A stretch of DNA of 64,000 bases, taken from NCBI RefSeq assembly GCF_963583255.1, contig NC_084809.1, forward strand, positions 2,761,001 through 2,825,000. The letters run 5' to 3'. Below the pieces are notes generated by a model. That model saw only the letters and a list, made by a program, of their open reading frames with translations, was not told the origin of the DNA and ran no database searches. Position 1 is the stretch's first letter; every line of letters begins with the position of its first letter. Source of the stretch: Pyrus communis. Its lineage: Eukaryota; Streptophyta; Magnoliopsida; Rosales; Rosaceae. Position numbers and translations under genes: made by a program. Shown here one piece after another: positions 35,206-48,170 of the stretch.

Positions 35206-37938
35206 ATGGCGGATTCGGTGACGATGGATGCGTTAGAGGCGATCACGACCTTCGAATCGATGCGGTTAAACGACGACGTTCTCAGAGGCATCTACCACTT
35301 CGGCTTCCAGAAGCCCTCCGCCATCCAGCAGCGCGCCCTTGTCCCTATCATCGGCGGCCACGACGTCATAGCCCAGGCCCAGTCTGGCACCGGAAAAACG
35401 TCCATGATTGCCGTCGCTGTCTGCCAGCTCGCCAACACCGCCTCCAGGGAGGTCCAGGCGCTGATACTCTCGCCGACGAGGGAACTGGCGGCGCAGACGG
35501 AGAAGGTGGTGCTGGCGGTTGGGGGTTTCGTGAATGTACAGGCGCATGCTTGTGTTGGAGGCAAAAGCGTGGGCGAGGATATCAGAAAGCTTGAGCACGG
35601 GGTCCATGTGGTGTCTGGAACACCCGGCAGAGTCTGCGACATGATCAGGAGGGGAGCTCTGCGCACCCGATCGATCAAACTGTTAGTTCTGGTGAGTTTC
35701 TAATCTTCATTAAAGTTCATTAATTTGTGTTTAATGTTGTTAATTATTGATTTTGCAAATTACTTAATTTGGTGTTTTCAGGATGAAGCTGATGAGATGC
35801 TGACCAGAGAATTCAAGGATCAGATTTACGAGGTCTACCGATATCTTCGACCTGACCTGCAGGTTTAATCACCATTTAGTCTCTTCCTATGAGCATTTTG
35901 TTCTAATCAAGATTGTTAATTCAAAGAATTAATTAGCATGTTTGTTTATCCGAAGTGGAATCGGTGGTAATATTGATAATGTGGTATTGTAGGTTTGCTT
36001 AATTTCCGCTACACTTCCTCAAGAAATTTTGGAGATGACCAACAAGTTTATGACTGACCCTGTTAGGATCCTTGTCAATCGTGATGAATTGACTTTGGAG
36101 GTAAGTATTTTGGACGTGTGCTACTGCCTTTGAAATTTGAATGCAATGTGAATGAAATTTGAGGTGAATTGAAATGTGTATATTGTATTTTGCATCATGA
36201 CAGGGGATCAAGCAGTTTTTCGTTGCGGTTGAAAGAGAAGAATGGAAGTTTGACACTTTATGTGATCTGTATGATAATCTTACAATTACTCAAGCTGTTA
36301 TCTTTTGCAACACAAAGCAAAAGGTAAAGTGTTATTTACCACTCGAGTTGATATTTGATACTAATGTCGTGAGTTTTGATTAGATGAGAAGGGATCCACG
36401 ACTGGAGTTCTTGGGTCATGGATTCTGTGTGGAAAGTAGGAGTATAACATAGGATCCTGACCTCGGAGTTATTTTGATATCAGGTGAGATATATTAAACA
36501 TTTCCGTTTCTCTTGGCCTTATTCCCTATGTATCACTATTCTTGCCATAGCTACTCTGGTTCTATAACTTCCTGGTGTATCCTTATTGATCCTTGCAACC
36601 CTATTTCAACAGGTGGACTGGCTCACTGAGAAGATGCGGAGCAATAACTTTACTGTGTCTTCAACGCATGGAGACATGCCTCAGATGGAGAGGGATGCTA
36701 TTATGGCTGAATTTCGCAGTGGCAATACTCGTGTCCTCATCACCACAGATGTTTTGGCCCGGGGTCTTGATGTTCAGCAGGCAAGTTCTTAGGTTCTTTT
36801 TGTGCAATACTTGTATAGTTATAACCAACTGCTAGAATCAGAAATCTCTTGACCTACAACTAGACGAGAAATCTCTAAGAATTGCAGTGATGTTTAGGAG
36901 ATTCTTGTCGTGGAACTTGCTACATGTTGGAGGTCATAAATAGTTAAATACAGACCAAAACCTTCAAGCTGCACTCTGGTTTATGGTTGTAGGATTAGGC
37001 CTAAGGGTGCTATATCGGTGAGAGACATAGTGGAGTTGAACCTGCATATAGAATAGTTTAGTAATTCCTAGTAGAAAACATGTTATACCGATTGATTTGC
37101 TGCACTGATTTTCTAACCAGGTTAACCATTTCCCCTTGATCAGGTTTCCTTGGTTATCAATTATGATCTTCCAAACAACCGAGAGCTCTATATTCATCGG
37201 ATTGGTCGTTCCGGCCGTTTTGGGCGCAAGGTATGCATTCTATATTCTAACTATATACACAGTGGTATAAAGAAAAATCAAACAAGCTTACACCATCTTT
37301 GTCACAACTTTTCTTTTGAGTGTTGCAACTGTTTTATCGATGGATCTTAGGCTCTTCGTGTTGTGTTTGTTATATTTGCCAAATTTCAAGTGAATGTTGA
37401 CTTTAACAAATTCACTAGAGACATCTTCTTTCAGAAATTACGAATTTCTTTCTGTCGCAAGATCAAATCTTATTAATGAGACGCCAATAGTTATGATTGA
37501 AGATAATACAAAGAATCTTGAGCAATATATAAATTCACATTGCACGCTCATTGAACACTTGCAAACTGTGTGGGCACAGTTCATCCCCTCTAAAAATCTC
37601 TAGCATTTTTATCCCTGTTACTGCTAAAAGAGCTCATCCCCGTTGAATTGACTGACTTACGAGTCTTTTCGATGCTAAGAATCAATATTGTATTTCAGAA
37701 CCAGAAGTATTGCTTGCTGGGTTTTCTGTATTCTTAATCTATGCTTGTTTTTTCTCATTAGTCGGTATCATCTTATTTGTTTGCATGTTGTTATTGCAAT
37801 TAATGGGCGTTTGATTTCTCGTAGGGAGTGGCAATAAACTTTGTCAAAAGCGACGATGTAAGGATTTTAAGAGACATTGAGCAGTACTACAGTACCCAGA
37901 TTGACGAAATGCCAATGAACGTTGCAGATTTGATATGA
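35206..37938 (+). CDS. EIF4A3: eIF4A-III-type DEAD-box RNA helicase
   Basis: ATP-dependent RNA helicase; eIF4A-III is the RNA-clamping core of the exon junction complex, acting in the nucleus and on spliced mRNA. Seven exons: 35206-35691, 35782-35862, 35993-36100, 36204-36323, 36613-36780, 37144-37230, 37825-37938. All junctions keep frame, giving 387 aa. Seen motifs: Q motif (GFQKPSAIQ, 33-41), I (AQSGTGKT, 58-65), Ia PTRELA, Ib TPGR, II DEAD (163-166), III SAT (194-196), [10 protein letters not shown] (339-346). The C-terminus [10 protein letters not shown] is characteristic of eIF4A-III rather than eIF4A1/2. The protein is about 20 residues shorter at the N-terminus than the roughly 408-aa Arabidopsis protein and differs at otherwise constant sites (TDVLARG for TDVWARG), so it is probably a diverged paralogue. 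Intron 5 begins with GC. Confidence 0.92.
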
Positions 37939-39753
37939 GCTCATAGCTGAGTTGCTGGCCATCCTACGACCGTTCTGTGTCGATTTAAATTCAGTGACAT
38001 GGTTTTTCTGATGTTGATTAATAATTGGCAAACTTGCAGTTGCCCTTGCTCCTTATTTTTCTATGGATTAATGACTAGCTTAAAGCTTGAATGACATTTT
38101 CTTCGTTGATTAATGTTTTGATGTCTCGACTTTCGTAAGAAACCATACCAAACTTCTTTGTTTCCCTTCATCAAAAGTAGCAATTTCGTAAGATTAGCTT
38201 CGTCAACAGTACAATTAAGCAGACAAAATCCGCACAAACAACTTAATAGCGCAACTATGAAGGCTACTAATCAGTACGGCTCAACAGATTCTCTTTCATT
38301 ATCCGTGATCGAGACTGGACGGCTGAACAGAGTGGCGATCGAGACCGAGGCGGCTTTATCTGAAAAATCAACGAGTTGAAATACAAGATTCACTTAAATG
38401 TAGAGGTTCGGGATCATGTTGCAACTATTAATGAGTAAATTAAGCCATCCTCCTCCATGTAGATGATTCTGCTCTTCCTTGGCGCCGACACGGTGGACTC
38501 AACATTTCTTCCCATTGCATCTCAACATGAATGAATGTTGAAGACCATCGAGCCAGTGCCAAGGAAGCGTAGAATAGCGTCAAGGAAGAGGAGTCGTAAT
38601 TTGCAGGCAGTAGCGAGAATGGGGAGGACATATTTGCTAATTATATTTTGTTGGGTGACAGTACACTCTTGAATTATGCGTGTGACAGTTGAAGTCGGAC
38701 AAAGGCAAGGACTTGGTGGATAGGGGTGTGGTTCCAAATTTTGCTTTGGTGTTGTTTGGAGTTGTAGCTTGTATCAATTGAGTTCTCTATAAATATCAAG
38801 GTGCAATAGCCGTCATTCTGATATACAATTGAGTCGATCGAGTTTAGATAATTGTGTCATCGAATATGATGTTTCTTGCTTGAATGCTTCAACTTGAAAC
38901 GTATCAACATCCGCAGGGAAGGAGGAGTACGAGTAGGAGGATACTTTCTGTTACGTGATTGCCAAGTTAATAGAGATGCCACAGTCGATCCAAATCCAGT
39001 GGTCCTGTTTTAGTCTAGCAATCTTATATTTGAAGATTGTATCCAAGGACTTTTGAGTGCCTGCCTTGTGTTTGCACAATGACATTGCCTAACTCCTTGG
39101 AGGATTATTGTTGAGATTATCTAGGTATAATTTGCATTTATCTTTCATTATACATAGCACACAAGTCATGTTCTCTTGATCACATGACGAACAAAACTTC
39201 ATGATTAATTGAGATTAAACATTAAATTCGCAAAGACGACTAATCACGATCGCCACAATACAGTGTTTACCGCAAAAACACTAACCCTAGGTATCATTGC
39301 ATGACACGAGTATAGCGTTTTGATGTACGTTTTGTCCAATTACTAGCCCTACTCCTGGTCGTGTTTGCATATTTGATGCATGAAGGGTTGAAGGTAAAAC
39401 AACAACAATTAAGTTTTATCCTATTAAGTAAGGTTTACTGTATGAATCATAGTACGTCCTTGCGCTCGGTTTTGCACCTAGTCTTCCGTTAACTCTAGAT
39501 ACTCCATATATTTTCTTATAGTCTCTTTTAAAGTCTTCTTATATCTTCCTCTACCTTTTTTGTTCCTGAATCTCTGTATCATATTCGCATCTTCCAATCG
39601 AAATATTGATAGGTCTTTGGTTCACGTATCAAAACCGAAATAATTGCTAGATAACCAAATCACGGGAAATTATAAAATAAAATAAAACTGATTAATATCT
39701 TCGTACTAATAGGAGTGGATTACAATTTTGTTTATTTGCATTTTTTTTTTCAT
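37939..39753. other. Intergenic downstream of the helicase
   Basis: Contains the probable 3' UTR and then AT-rich DNA. Open frames of 60-73 codons near 38.2-38.7 kb have no recognisable product. Confidence 0.5.
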
Positions 39754-39867
39754 CTCACAAGTTAAGTTCAGGACTTCTCCCACAGAACAATAAAGGTTTG
39801 ATGACCTGCCCTCACAAGTTAAGTTCAGGACTTCTCCCACAGAACAATAAAGGTTTGATGACCTGCC
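39754..39867. repeat. Perfect 57-bp tandem duplication
   Basis: Two identical 57-bp units (39754-39810, 39811-39867), each starting CTCACAAGTTAAG and ending GATGACCTGCC, followed by the first six bases of a third. Identity implies a very recent duplication. Confidence 0.95.
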
Positions 39868-39873
39868 CTCACA

Positions 39874-40587
39874 GTCATCAACGCTTTAAAATAAAGCGAG
39901 ATTCTGAGCATCGCCTCTTAACCATCTACCTGTCATATGTTAAAAATATAAAAAATAAAAAATAACGAAAAGTTTAAAAAAATTTATTTTTAATGAAAAA
40001 AAGACAAATAAATGTGTAGTTAATAGTATCAAGAAAATATAAAAATATAATTTTTTTTCGTTAAAAATAAATAATACTAGAAATGTTTAGTTAAAACTTC
40101 TTTAAAAAAAAAAATCTCAAATGCTTGTTAATACTTGTCATGTGTTAAAACTTAAAAGCAGATTGATGCATACTTTTTGATTCATTTGAAAATCACATCA
40201 ACGCTGAAATTCTTATTGAAAATTTTACTTGAAAATTTTACTACTTTTCGAAGAAGACTTGAAAGTGATTCGCAAAGAAGATCGTCCGTACAAAAGTGCT
40301 TTTAATATTCTTAAACCCTTTCAAAATTTGTCTCAAACGCTCGATTAAATGTTTAAGTCCAAGCCGTGGTGAGAATGGACCATGCGAAAACTTCTGATTT
40401 TTTTATTATCTCTATTTAATTTTGTTATATATGTAACTTTGTGATTTGTTACCGACACTTTAACATAGTTATCATAATATGATCTGCTTATATTATCTCT
40501 CCTATGCATCTTTATAGGCTTAGATAATGCAGTGTAGAATGACTTTTTTTTAATTGTAAATAACATACTTCTTTTCATCATTTGTTT
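39874..40587. other. Intergenic, no gene seen
   Basis: AT-rich; homopolymer A and T runs. Confidence 0.5.
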
Positions 40588-40596
40588 TGAATGTAC

Positions 40597-40817
40597 GGAA
40601 AAGGATCCTCGTTGGATCATTTTTCTGAGGATCAGGAAGATTTGGTGATCGTAATCATTCATTATATATCGTGCGGTCATAAATTATTTAAAATTTAAAA
40701 TTTAAAATTAAATATAAATAATACCTAATAAAAACTGATCACATAATATACGATAAACGGTTAGGATCAAAAGATCCCTCATATCCTTAGGAAAAGGACC
40801 CGGCGAGGATCTTTTCC
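40597..40817. mobile_element. Mutator-like MITE, copy 2 (221 bp)
   Basis: Inverted ends GGAAAAGGATCCTCG on the left, complement on the right. Perfect 9-bp target duplication TGAATGTAC (40588-40596, 40818-40826). Interior TATATCGTGCGGTCA matches copy 1 at 13.6-13.8 kb. Open frames across it are not genes. Confidence 0.85.
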
Positions 40818-40826
40818 TGAATGTAC

Positions 40827-42849
40827 CACTATGTATGCACGTGGAGCAATGATTCTTTGACAAGTGTAAATTGGGACTGAATTTAAGAGGGTCATAAAGA
40901 ACTTCTTGGACCATACACTATGACGAGCTGGCAGTCATCAACTAGAATTTAAGATGGTGTCCCCAGTTGTACTATTTAATTTCCCCAGCCAGTCCAAAAA
41001 GAATGACACTTGATAACTCAAATGATAAGTCAATATTTTTATTTAAAATTGTTCGTTACCGACTTAAAAAACTTTGTATTTATAATAAAAAAATTGTTTA
41101 TATTATAAATTATCTTATAAAATTCATATCTGTAAAAGATCATTCAAAACTAAGGTCCTCTGATTGACAAATTGTATAAAAACAGATGAACGAAATTAGT
41201 AAAAGTATTACAAATCGTTTATGTATTTGATACAATAAATTGACTAAACGATTTTAGTTTTAATTCATTTTTTGCAAAGCTAATTTTTACATAGTGATGC
41301 ATAAAATGAACGATTACAAAGAATTTTGAGTAAAAATTCTTACTTATTCGAATACAAAGAATTTTGAGTAAAAATTCTTACTTATTCTTGAATAGCTAAG
41401 CATTGTTGCCCAGCGAATTCATTTTTCCTACATTTTTTTTTGCTTCTGTAGATCACATGGGAATCATTAAAAAAAGAGCCCACCATCATCCGCCACATCT
41501 TGTTATTTTACCAAAAAAAGGTCTAAAAACTTGATATTTCGATTTCGCACTTCCAAGCCAGACAAACAAGTGTTTTTTATTATCAAGTATTTTTCTACTC
41601 TAGCACCTCCATGGGACCCCATTATTGTATTTTCAAGCTTCCATATCAATCAAGATTTTAAACCCACGGGGGCGTAGAGCCCATCTCAATAAATTGGTTT
41701 AGTACTGCTTTGTTTCTCGAATTACCAATCTGCCCTCCGAAATTCTTTTGCTTCCAAATTTTTATTTGTTAATTTACACTTACAGAAGCGGCAGCCACAA
41801 TAGGTCTCCATCACCATTCACCGCCTTTGAGTGCCTGCCGACCGCTTTCGGCAGGACAACTTTTGGACCCTGTTCAGTTATGGCTTTAGACCTACAGACC
41901 CTGACCCAGTGTTTAAAATATTTACGAGATTGTCAATATTTTTATCGAAGTATCTAAAAATCAAGGATTGATATAGAAAAAGAGAAAGGGGATGAAATGA
42001 AAACTTCATCCTATGTTGATGAGGTATAAGAAAATCAATGAATATCATTGATATTTACTGATTCACTGAAGAAACTTTTCAGGAAGTCGTTGTGGATTTC
42101 AAACTTTTGAATTTTTTTTGAGAAACTTTTCTTTAATTTCGACTAAATCTGAATGAATTGATATACTCACTTTATTGCAAATTTCCGTCAAAGAAAACCG
42201 ATATCAATAGCGATATGTCTATCAATATTTCCATAACACCTATATTGATATTCATATTGACCACACCACAATTTATCTTTGGAAGTTTTACTTTCTTATA
42301 AGCAATGCCAAATTTTAAATATAAGTAGTATTATCTAAATTCTCGTTACGATACTGTAGTTGTTCATCTTTTCTATATGAATCACAAATTCACGTATATT
42401 TTTCAATGTGACCAAATTATGGGTGTATAACAAGAAATTTATGTACACGCTTCTAACTGTGATTTTGAGCTAGATTGATCTATGCATGGCTAATTAAGCT
42501 AGATCCATAGGTAGGAGAGGGACTATAGATTAATTAATGAAGTTGAATGTGACGCTTATGAAAGCATTATAAAGCCAACCCTAACTAGCTAGGGCAACAT
42601 ATATATGCATGTTGTTGCTGCTATTCCAAGATCAGCTATAGTCTCCTAAAGACGACCCAATTGTGCAAGCTTCCATGCTAGGCTAGTTCGAGCTGGTGTG
42701 GCTTGAATGAGTTGACGGGTTTGAAAGGCTTCATTAATTTATCTATTGAACTCCATGTGGATATATGTTTACCCTAGCCGATTAGGTTAACTCCACCAAG
42801 GATGGCTAGTTATTATGCATCATTACAATGTCTAATTGGAGTTAATAAC
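40827..42849. other. Intergenic, with one small tandem duplication
   Basis: A 38-bp unit (TACAAAGAATTTTGAG...) is repeated at 41315 and 41353. No gene was seen. Confidence 0.5.
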
Positions 42850-43062
42850 CAGCTCATTTGTAAGTACTTTTAAAATGACTAAAAGTGTTTTTAAAGAAAA
42901 TGTGTTTGTGTTATAAAAGTACTTGTAGTGCATCCTGGTGTTTCTTGCAGGATGCACTACAAGTTCTTTTCTAGGATTCACTTGCATTTTTACTAAGAAT
43001 TAGTTTAAAAAATATTTTTATCAAAAACTTTCAGTCATTTAGAAGTACTTTCAAATGAGCCC
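42850..43062. mobile_element. MITE with an internal perfect hairpin
   Basis: Ends GCTCATTTGTAAGTACTTTT and its imperfect complement near 43035-43060. A perfect 16-bp inverted repeat (ACTTGTAGTGCATCCT at 42921-42936, complement at 42949-42964) surrounds a 12-base loop. No target duplication was found. Confidence 0.55.
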
Positions 43063-43821
43063 TACTTGTCTAATTAAGCAACTAGAGAGCAATTTTAGTA
43101 GAATGAGTGTGGTCGAAATACAAAAGATCTCATGCTATTACGAGAAGTGCCCTGCAAATAACGTGATCGGATATCCTACTCAAGATTTTCTCTAGCGGTA
43201 GGGAAATAAAGTAAGATATTAAGGTTTTTTGAATTGATTTATTTTGGTTACTAATATAATGCACCTACCAAGCAATATTAATGGTGACAATATCACACTT
43301 AAATCGGATCTGCATGGACCAGTGGTCAGTGCTTATGCTTACATTAAATCTTTACCTCTTTAGTGTTGAAACCCACTGAAGATTTGAGGAGATTCTGAAA
43401 TTCTAGGAGTAGCATTTTATGTAGGAATAATTACTTGCTAGAGGCGGCCAATGATCTTGTTCTATGAGTTATATCCAGTTGCTCCGCTCTGGTGAATGCC
43501 TTCAATTAATATCGACTGCATAGCATAAAACTAAAGAGATTTGATATATATAAATTGGTTTAGAAAAAAAATGAAAATACGTGTGCTCACTTCGTAGTTA
43601 TGCATGCTTCTCCATCCTTTTGTGATTAACGTATTTTCACTATAAAACAGTTTAAATATTTCTCTTTACTTGTAAGATGTGTCTCTTAGATTCGAATCTC
43701 ATAGACTAAGAGTTAGATACCAATTTATTTCTTCCACCGCGTAGTGTAAATATATTGTTGTATAAAAAACAGTTAAAATCATAATTGTTATTTTTATCAT
43801 CATTTAAATTAACTTATGCAA
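43063..43821. other. Intergenic; possible SINE relic
   Basis: A B-box-like GATTCGAATCTC at about 43689-43700 and a downstream TATTGTTGTATAAAAAACAG suggest a degraded SINE (about 43650-43770). Nothing else was seen. Confidence 0.4.
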
Positions 43822-43830
43822 AAAAATTAA

Positions 43831-44792
43831 GGGTTATTATACAAAATGGTCCCTGAGATTTGCATGATCAATATAAATGGTCTCTGAGATTGAAAATTAA
43901 TAGAAATGGTCCTTTAGATTGTCCACCATCCATGATTTTGGTCCTTCCGCTAAAAACTCTTTCGGCAATTTTCAAAGCTTCGTAACTCAATCGATTCTTA
44001 ACCAAATTCGACCCATAATATATCAAAATGAAGATAAGAAAGTATAGAACAAGATTATACTTATTTGGAAGCCCAATGATTGCCAGAGATGGCAGGAAAA
44101 TAGCCTGAAAGATGACTGGTCCGCGGGAAAACTGGAAAACTCGCCGGAAAATGGGTAAACTTTAAATGTTCATAACTTCTTCAATACTCAACGAAATCGA
44201 GTGCTTCAAAAAATCATACTTCTCGATGAGATGAAGAGAATGGTATCTTTCTTTGCTGCTAAATTGTAATGGTTTGACCCAAAAACTGCTCGAAAGTGGC
44301 TAACTCGAAAATGGTTAGACACTTTCGAGCCATTGTCCGACCAAACCACGGCGAGTTAGCCTTCGAAAAAGGTACCATTCTCTTCGTCTCGTCAAGAAGT
44401 ATTATTTTCATTTTGAATCACTCGATTTGGTTGAGTATTGAAGAAATTATGAACGTTTAAACTTTACCCAATTTCTGGTGAGTTTTCCAGTTTTCTTGCG
44501 TACCAGTCACCTTTCAGGCTATTTTCCGGCCATATCCGGCAACCATTGGGCTTCCAAATAGATATAATATTAGTCTACACTTTCATATCTTCATTTTGAT
44601 ATATTATGGGTCGAAATTGGTTAAGAAACGATTGAGTTACAAAGTTTTGAAAATTGCCCAAAATCGTTTTTAACGGAAGGACCAAAATCATGGATGGTGG
44701 ACAATCTCAAGGACCATTTCTATTGATTTTCAATCTCAGGGACTATTTCTATTAATCATGCAAATCTTAGGGACCATTTTGTATAATAACCC
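43831..44792. mobile_element. Mutator-like foldback element, 962 bp
   Basis: Two arms of about 460 bp are inverted copies of each other (GGGTTATTATACAAAATGG... at the left end, its complement at the right end). They are separated by a short centre near 44280-44340. A perfect 9-bp duplication AAAAATTAA flanks it (43822-43830, 44793-44801), as for Mutator-like elements. It has no coding capacity. A related, more diverged copy is at 62.6-63.4 kb. Transcription would give a long hairpin RNA, a possible small-RNA source. Confidence 0.85.
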
Positions 44793-44801
44793 AAAAATTA
44801 A

Positions 44802-46030
44802 ACAAACTGAAGCTATTATCCATTCCGTATGTATGAGATAAGTAAATAATGCATCAACAATACACCATGAAAATGTTAATTGTTATCAAAAATCAAAATT
44901 TGACTTATGGGATACATATCTGTGACTATTTAGCAATATCTAATTTAATTAATTTTATATAAGCATTTATATTTTTCAGTTAAATTACTAATTTATTTAA
45001 GAAAATATTTGCTAAAGAATTACTCTCACTTTTGAAAATTAAAAGTCAAGAAGAAGAAGAAGAAATAACAAGTGAATAACATGACGTTGAATATTTTGAA
45101 ATTTAATAGGTTTGTTGATTAATGGAGGAGGAGAACTATTCTCTTCATAAATGGGTTTCCTGCAAAATCTGCAGGAAATCGGAAATAAATATTGCAAGAC
45201 TGAGTGATATAAATTTCAAAGTTATATAAAATAATAAGTGGACCAGAAACAAATTAAAGAAAAGAAGAATGGTGTAAAGAAAACCTAATCAACTTCAAAT
45301 CGAGGAGGATTGATCCTATGCAATTATTCTTGATAATATCTGCTACGGGATCCCGTTAAAAGACGATACAATTTCTCATAGAGCAATAATTCCCTTAGGT
45401 CATTATATATAAAGCAAATTAAAGAACGTGGCATAATATATTTATACATATTCAGTTTTAATTAATCTACAATATGTATTTTTGGGAGAGATCAGAGAAA
45501 TAAGGAATAACTTTAGTATATGGGAAAATTGAATCAAACAAAACATCTCTCCAAGTGGATATGACTAGAATTTTATGTATTTGATTACGAATATGAACAA
45601 CAAAGCTGTACTTTTTTTATTTCACATGTGTTAATACACATAAATGAAAGTTAAGAAGTGAATTATCATATCCATACTTCGGTAAATATGATTTCGCTTT
45701 CTATTCTCTGTAATTAAGTGAACATGCTCTACTCTAAACTATGAGAGAGATCCAACTCAGATGACCGCGTCCAAGTCTACGAGCACATTCGATCTAGTCA
45801 ATATGCCTACACTAAAGTCTACAAAGTGAAAGAAGGTTAAGAGGGTAGTTTTGTCATGAGATATGTACCACAGTATTATACTCTGATCAAAATTTATTTC
45901 TTTATCCCATTTATGTCGCTGACCTTTCTCATCCTCTATGCATTTGCCCATTAATTCTTCTCTCTCTCTCTCTCTTTTTAATTTCCTCCATCCATATCTT
46001 CTTTTTTCTCTTGTGCAAGGTTAGTGTAGC
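44802..46030. other. Intergenic upstream of the MYB gene
   Basis: Promoter-proximal DNA of the MYB gene. A TC-rich stretch lies at about 45957-45977. Minus-strand open frames near 45.8-46.2 kb overlap the promoter and first exon and are not supported. Confidence 0.5.
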
Positions 46031-46038
46031 TATATAAA
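46031..46038 (+). promoter_or_regulatory. Probable TATA box of the MYB gene
   Basis: TATATAAA 47 bp before the start codon. If used, the leader would be only about 20 nt. Confidence 0.5.
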
Positions 46039-46084
46039 CAAGAGCAGAACCTACTACTTTGCATTGCTGGTTTAGAATATTCCG

Positions 46085-48170
46085 ATGGGTCGGTCACCGT
46101 GCTGTGACAAGGTGGGTTTGAAGAAAGGACCTTGGACTCCAGAAGAAGACCAGAAGCTCTTGGCTTACATTGAAGAACACGGCCATGGCAGTTGGCGTGC
46201 ACTCCCAACAAAAGCTGGTGAGACTTCCACTTGCATTTCCCCACATATTGTACTATAAGGATGTGTAATTACATAACATATGCAGTTAAGTACTTAATTA
46301 TTTGTTGATTTCACGGTTTAATTAACTAAATGTGTGTAGGTCTTCAGAGATGTGGAAAAAGCTGTAGGCTTAGATGGACTAACTATCTCAGACCTGATAT
46401 TAAGAGGGGAAAGTTCAGTTTGCAAGAAGAACAAACCATAATTCAACTCCATGCCCTATTAGGGAACAGGTAGAGCACAGTTCTTTATAGCGTCGGTTAA
46501 TTTATTCTTTTAATAAAAAATTGTCGCCCACGCGATTTAAACACTATACTTCCTTCAATATTGCCGCTAGACCAAATCGTCATGTTCAATTTTATTGTTA
46601 TCGATTGTCTTGTCTTATCAGTTCTGGTAGACATTGTTTTCAAATGTTAATTAGTAGTCTTAATTTTTCATTGTTATTTTTAATCCTCTCTCCCGAGTAT
46701 GTTCTTAATTTCTTTACCTTGACAACGTAGAAGCTAGAATTTGTTAAGAATGCGACAGTCTTTGTGATCAAGTTCTTCCATTTTGCTATATATTTGTTTG
46801 AATTTTTTGATGATTTGAATGTGAAGCCTTGATCTCGCAATTACTCAACTCTTATTTGTCACTTGTTCAAAATTTTGACTTGTGCGACCATTTTCCATAA
46901 CATAATATTCACTGCTGCTTTGAGATCCTGACATCCGAGTTCAGATTATTTATTGGTCTCATTTTTAAATAAAAATGGTTCTCTTAAAATTTTCTTCATG
47001 AGCATGCATATAGACACTGAGATATTCTTGCAGCTAGAGATGCTAGTCCATGCCACTGAATCTGCAGACCTCTTTTCTTCTACTGCACAATCCTAATTAA
47101 TTACTTTTGGTCAAATTTAATTAAAAGAGAAGGGGTATGCGGAAATCAAAGTTATAACATAATAAACGAAAAAAATTATGTTTGTGAGATCGATGTAGTT
47201 TATGGGATTTTCATAGTATTTTGATGCTAATAGTTGTCTTGTTGATTGACCTCGAATGATCAGGTGGTCGGCCATAGCAACTCACTTGCCAAAGAGAACA
47301 GACAATGAGATAAAGAACTACTGGAATACGCATCTTAAGAAGAGGCTAGCCAAAATGGGCATCGACCCCGTCACGCACAAGCCAAAGAAGGACAACCTAC
47401 TCTCTAGCGCCGACGGTCAATCCAAGAACGCCTCCAATCTCAGTCACATGGCTCAGTGGGAGAGCGCCCGGCTTGAAGCGGAGGCCCGCCTAGTCAGAGA
47501 ATCAAAGCTCCGCTCCCACAGCTCCTCATTACTCCATCAGCTCACCACCACAAACCCTAATACCTACGTTCCGGTGAATTCTTCGTCTTCGGGTTCGACT
47601 TCAGCACAGCTTCAGCTCAAGTGGCGGTCATCAAAACATTCTCATAATAATGTTGATCTCGAGTCTCCGACATCTACGCTCACTTATAATTCCGATCAGA
47701 TTAACTTTAATAACGCATCGTCCTCCGCAATGGGGGCCGCGATTATGCAGCCGGCGATGATCGAGTTTGTTGGGAGTTCAGGTTCTTCTGAGACCAAGGA
47801 AGAAGGTGGAGATAACGAACAAGATTGGAAGTCCCATTTATCTTTTACTCCATTAGGGTTAGTTCATGATCATCATCAAAACATCACAATGTCCATGGAA
47901 GCTGCGGGTGCATGGACCGCTAATGATCATCAAGTTGGCAATGTGGCTGGTGACATGGAAGCAGCTGATCAAGAAGGGTTCACTAATCTCTTGCTTAATA
48001 ATTCGGATGAGGTGCAGAGCTTGTCAGACGGGGATCGTGGAGTGGATTCTGATAACGGTGGTGGAAGCGGAAGTGGAAGCGGTAGTGACTACTACGAAGA
48101 TAATAAGCATTACTGGAATAGTATTCTCAATTTAGTGAACTCTTCTCCCACTGAATCTCCAATGTTTTGA
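46085..48170 (+). CDS. R2R3-MYB transcription factor, MIXTA-like (MYB16/MYB106 type)
   Basis: Nuclear DNA-binding regulator. Subgroup 9 (MIXTA-like) MYBs control epidermal cell shape, trichomes and cuticle formation. Three exons: 46085-46217, 46340-46469, 47264-48170, joined in frame, giving 389 aa. The start MGRSPCCDK is the classic R2R3-MYB N-terminus. R2 has regularly spaced tryptophans ([22 protein letters not shown]); R3 has the usual first-Trp replacement (RGKFSLQEE) and [17 protein letters not shown]. Residues 151-170 begin [14 protein letters not shown], the subgroup 9 signature. The C-terminus [13 protein letters not shown] also fits MYB106. Intron positions match most plant R2R3-MYBs. 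A GSGSGSGS stretch lies near the C-terminus. No breaks. MYB16 versus MYB106 orthology cannot be decided here. Confidence 0.95.

Noticed and set aside
37110..37143. Alternative acceptor CCAG|GTTAACC for helicase exon 6
   Set aside because: Only the later acceptor (exon starting 37144) yields VSLVINYD in frame.
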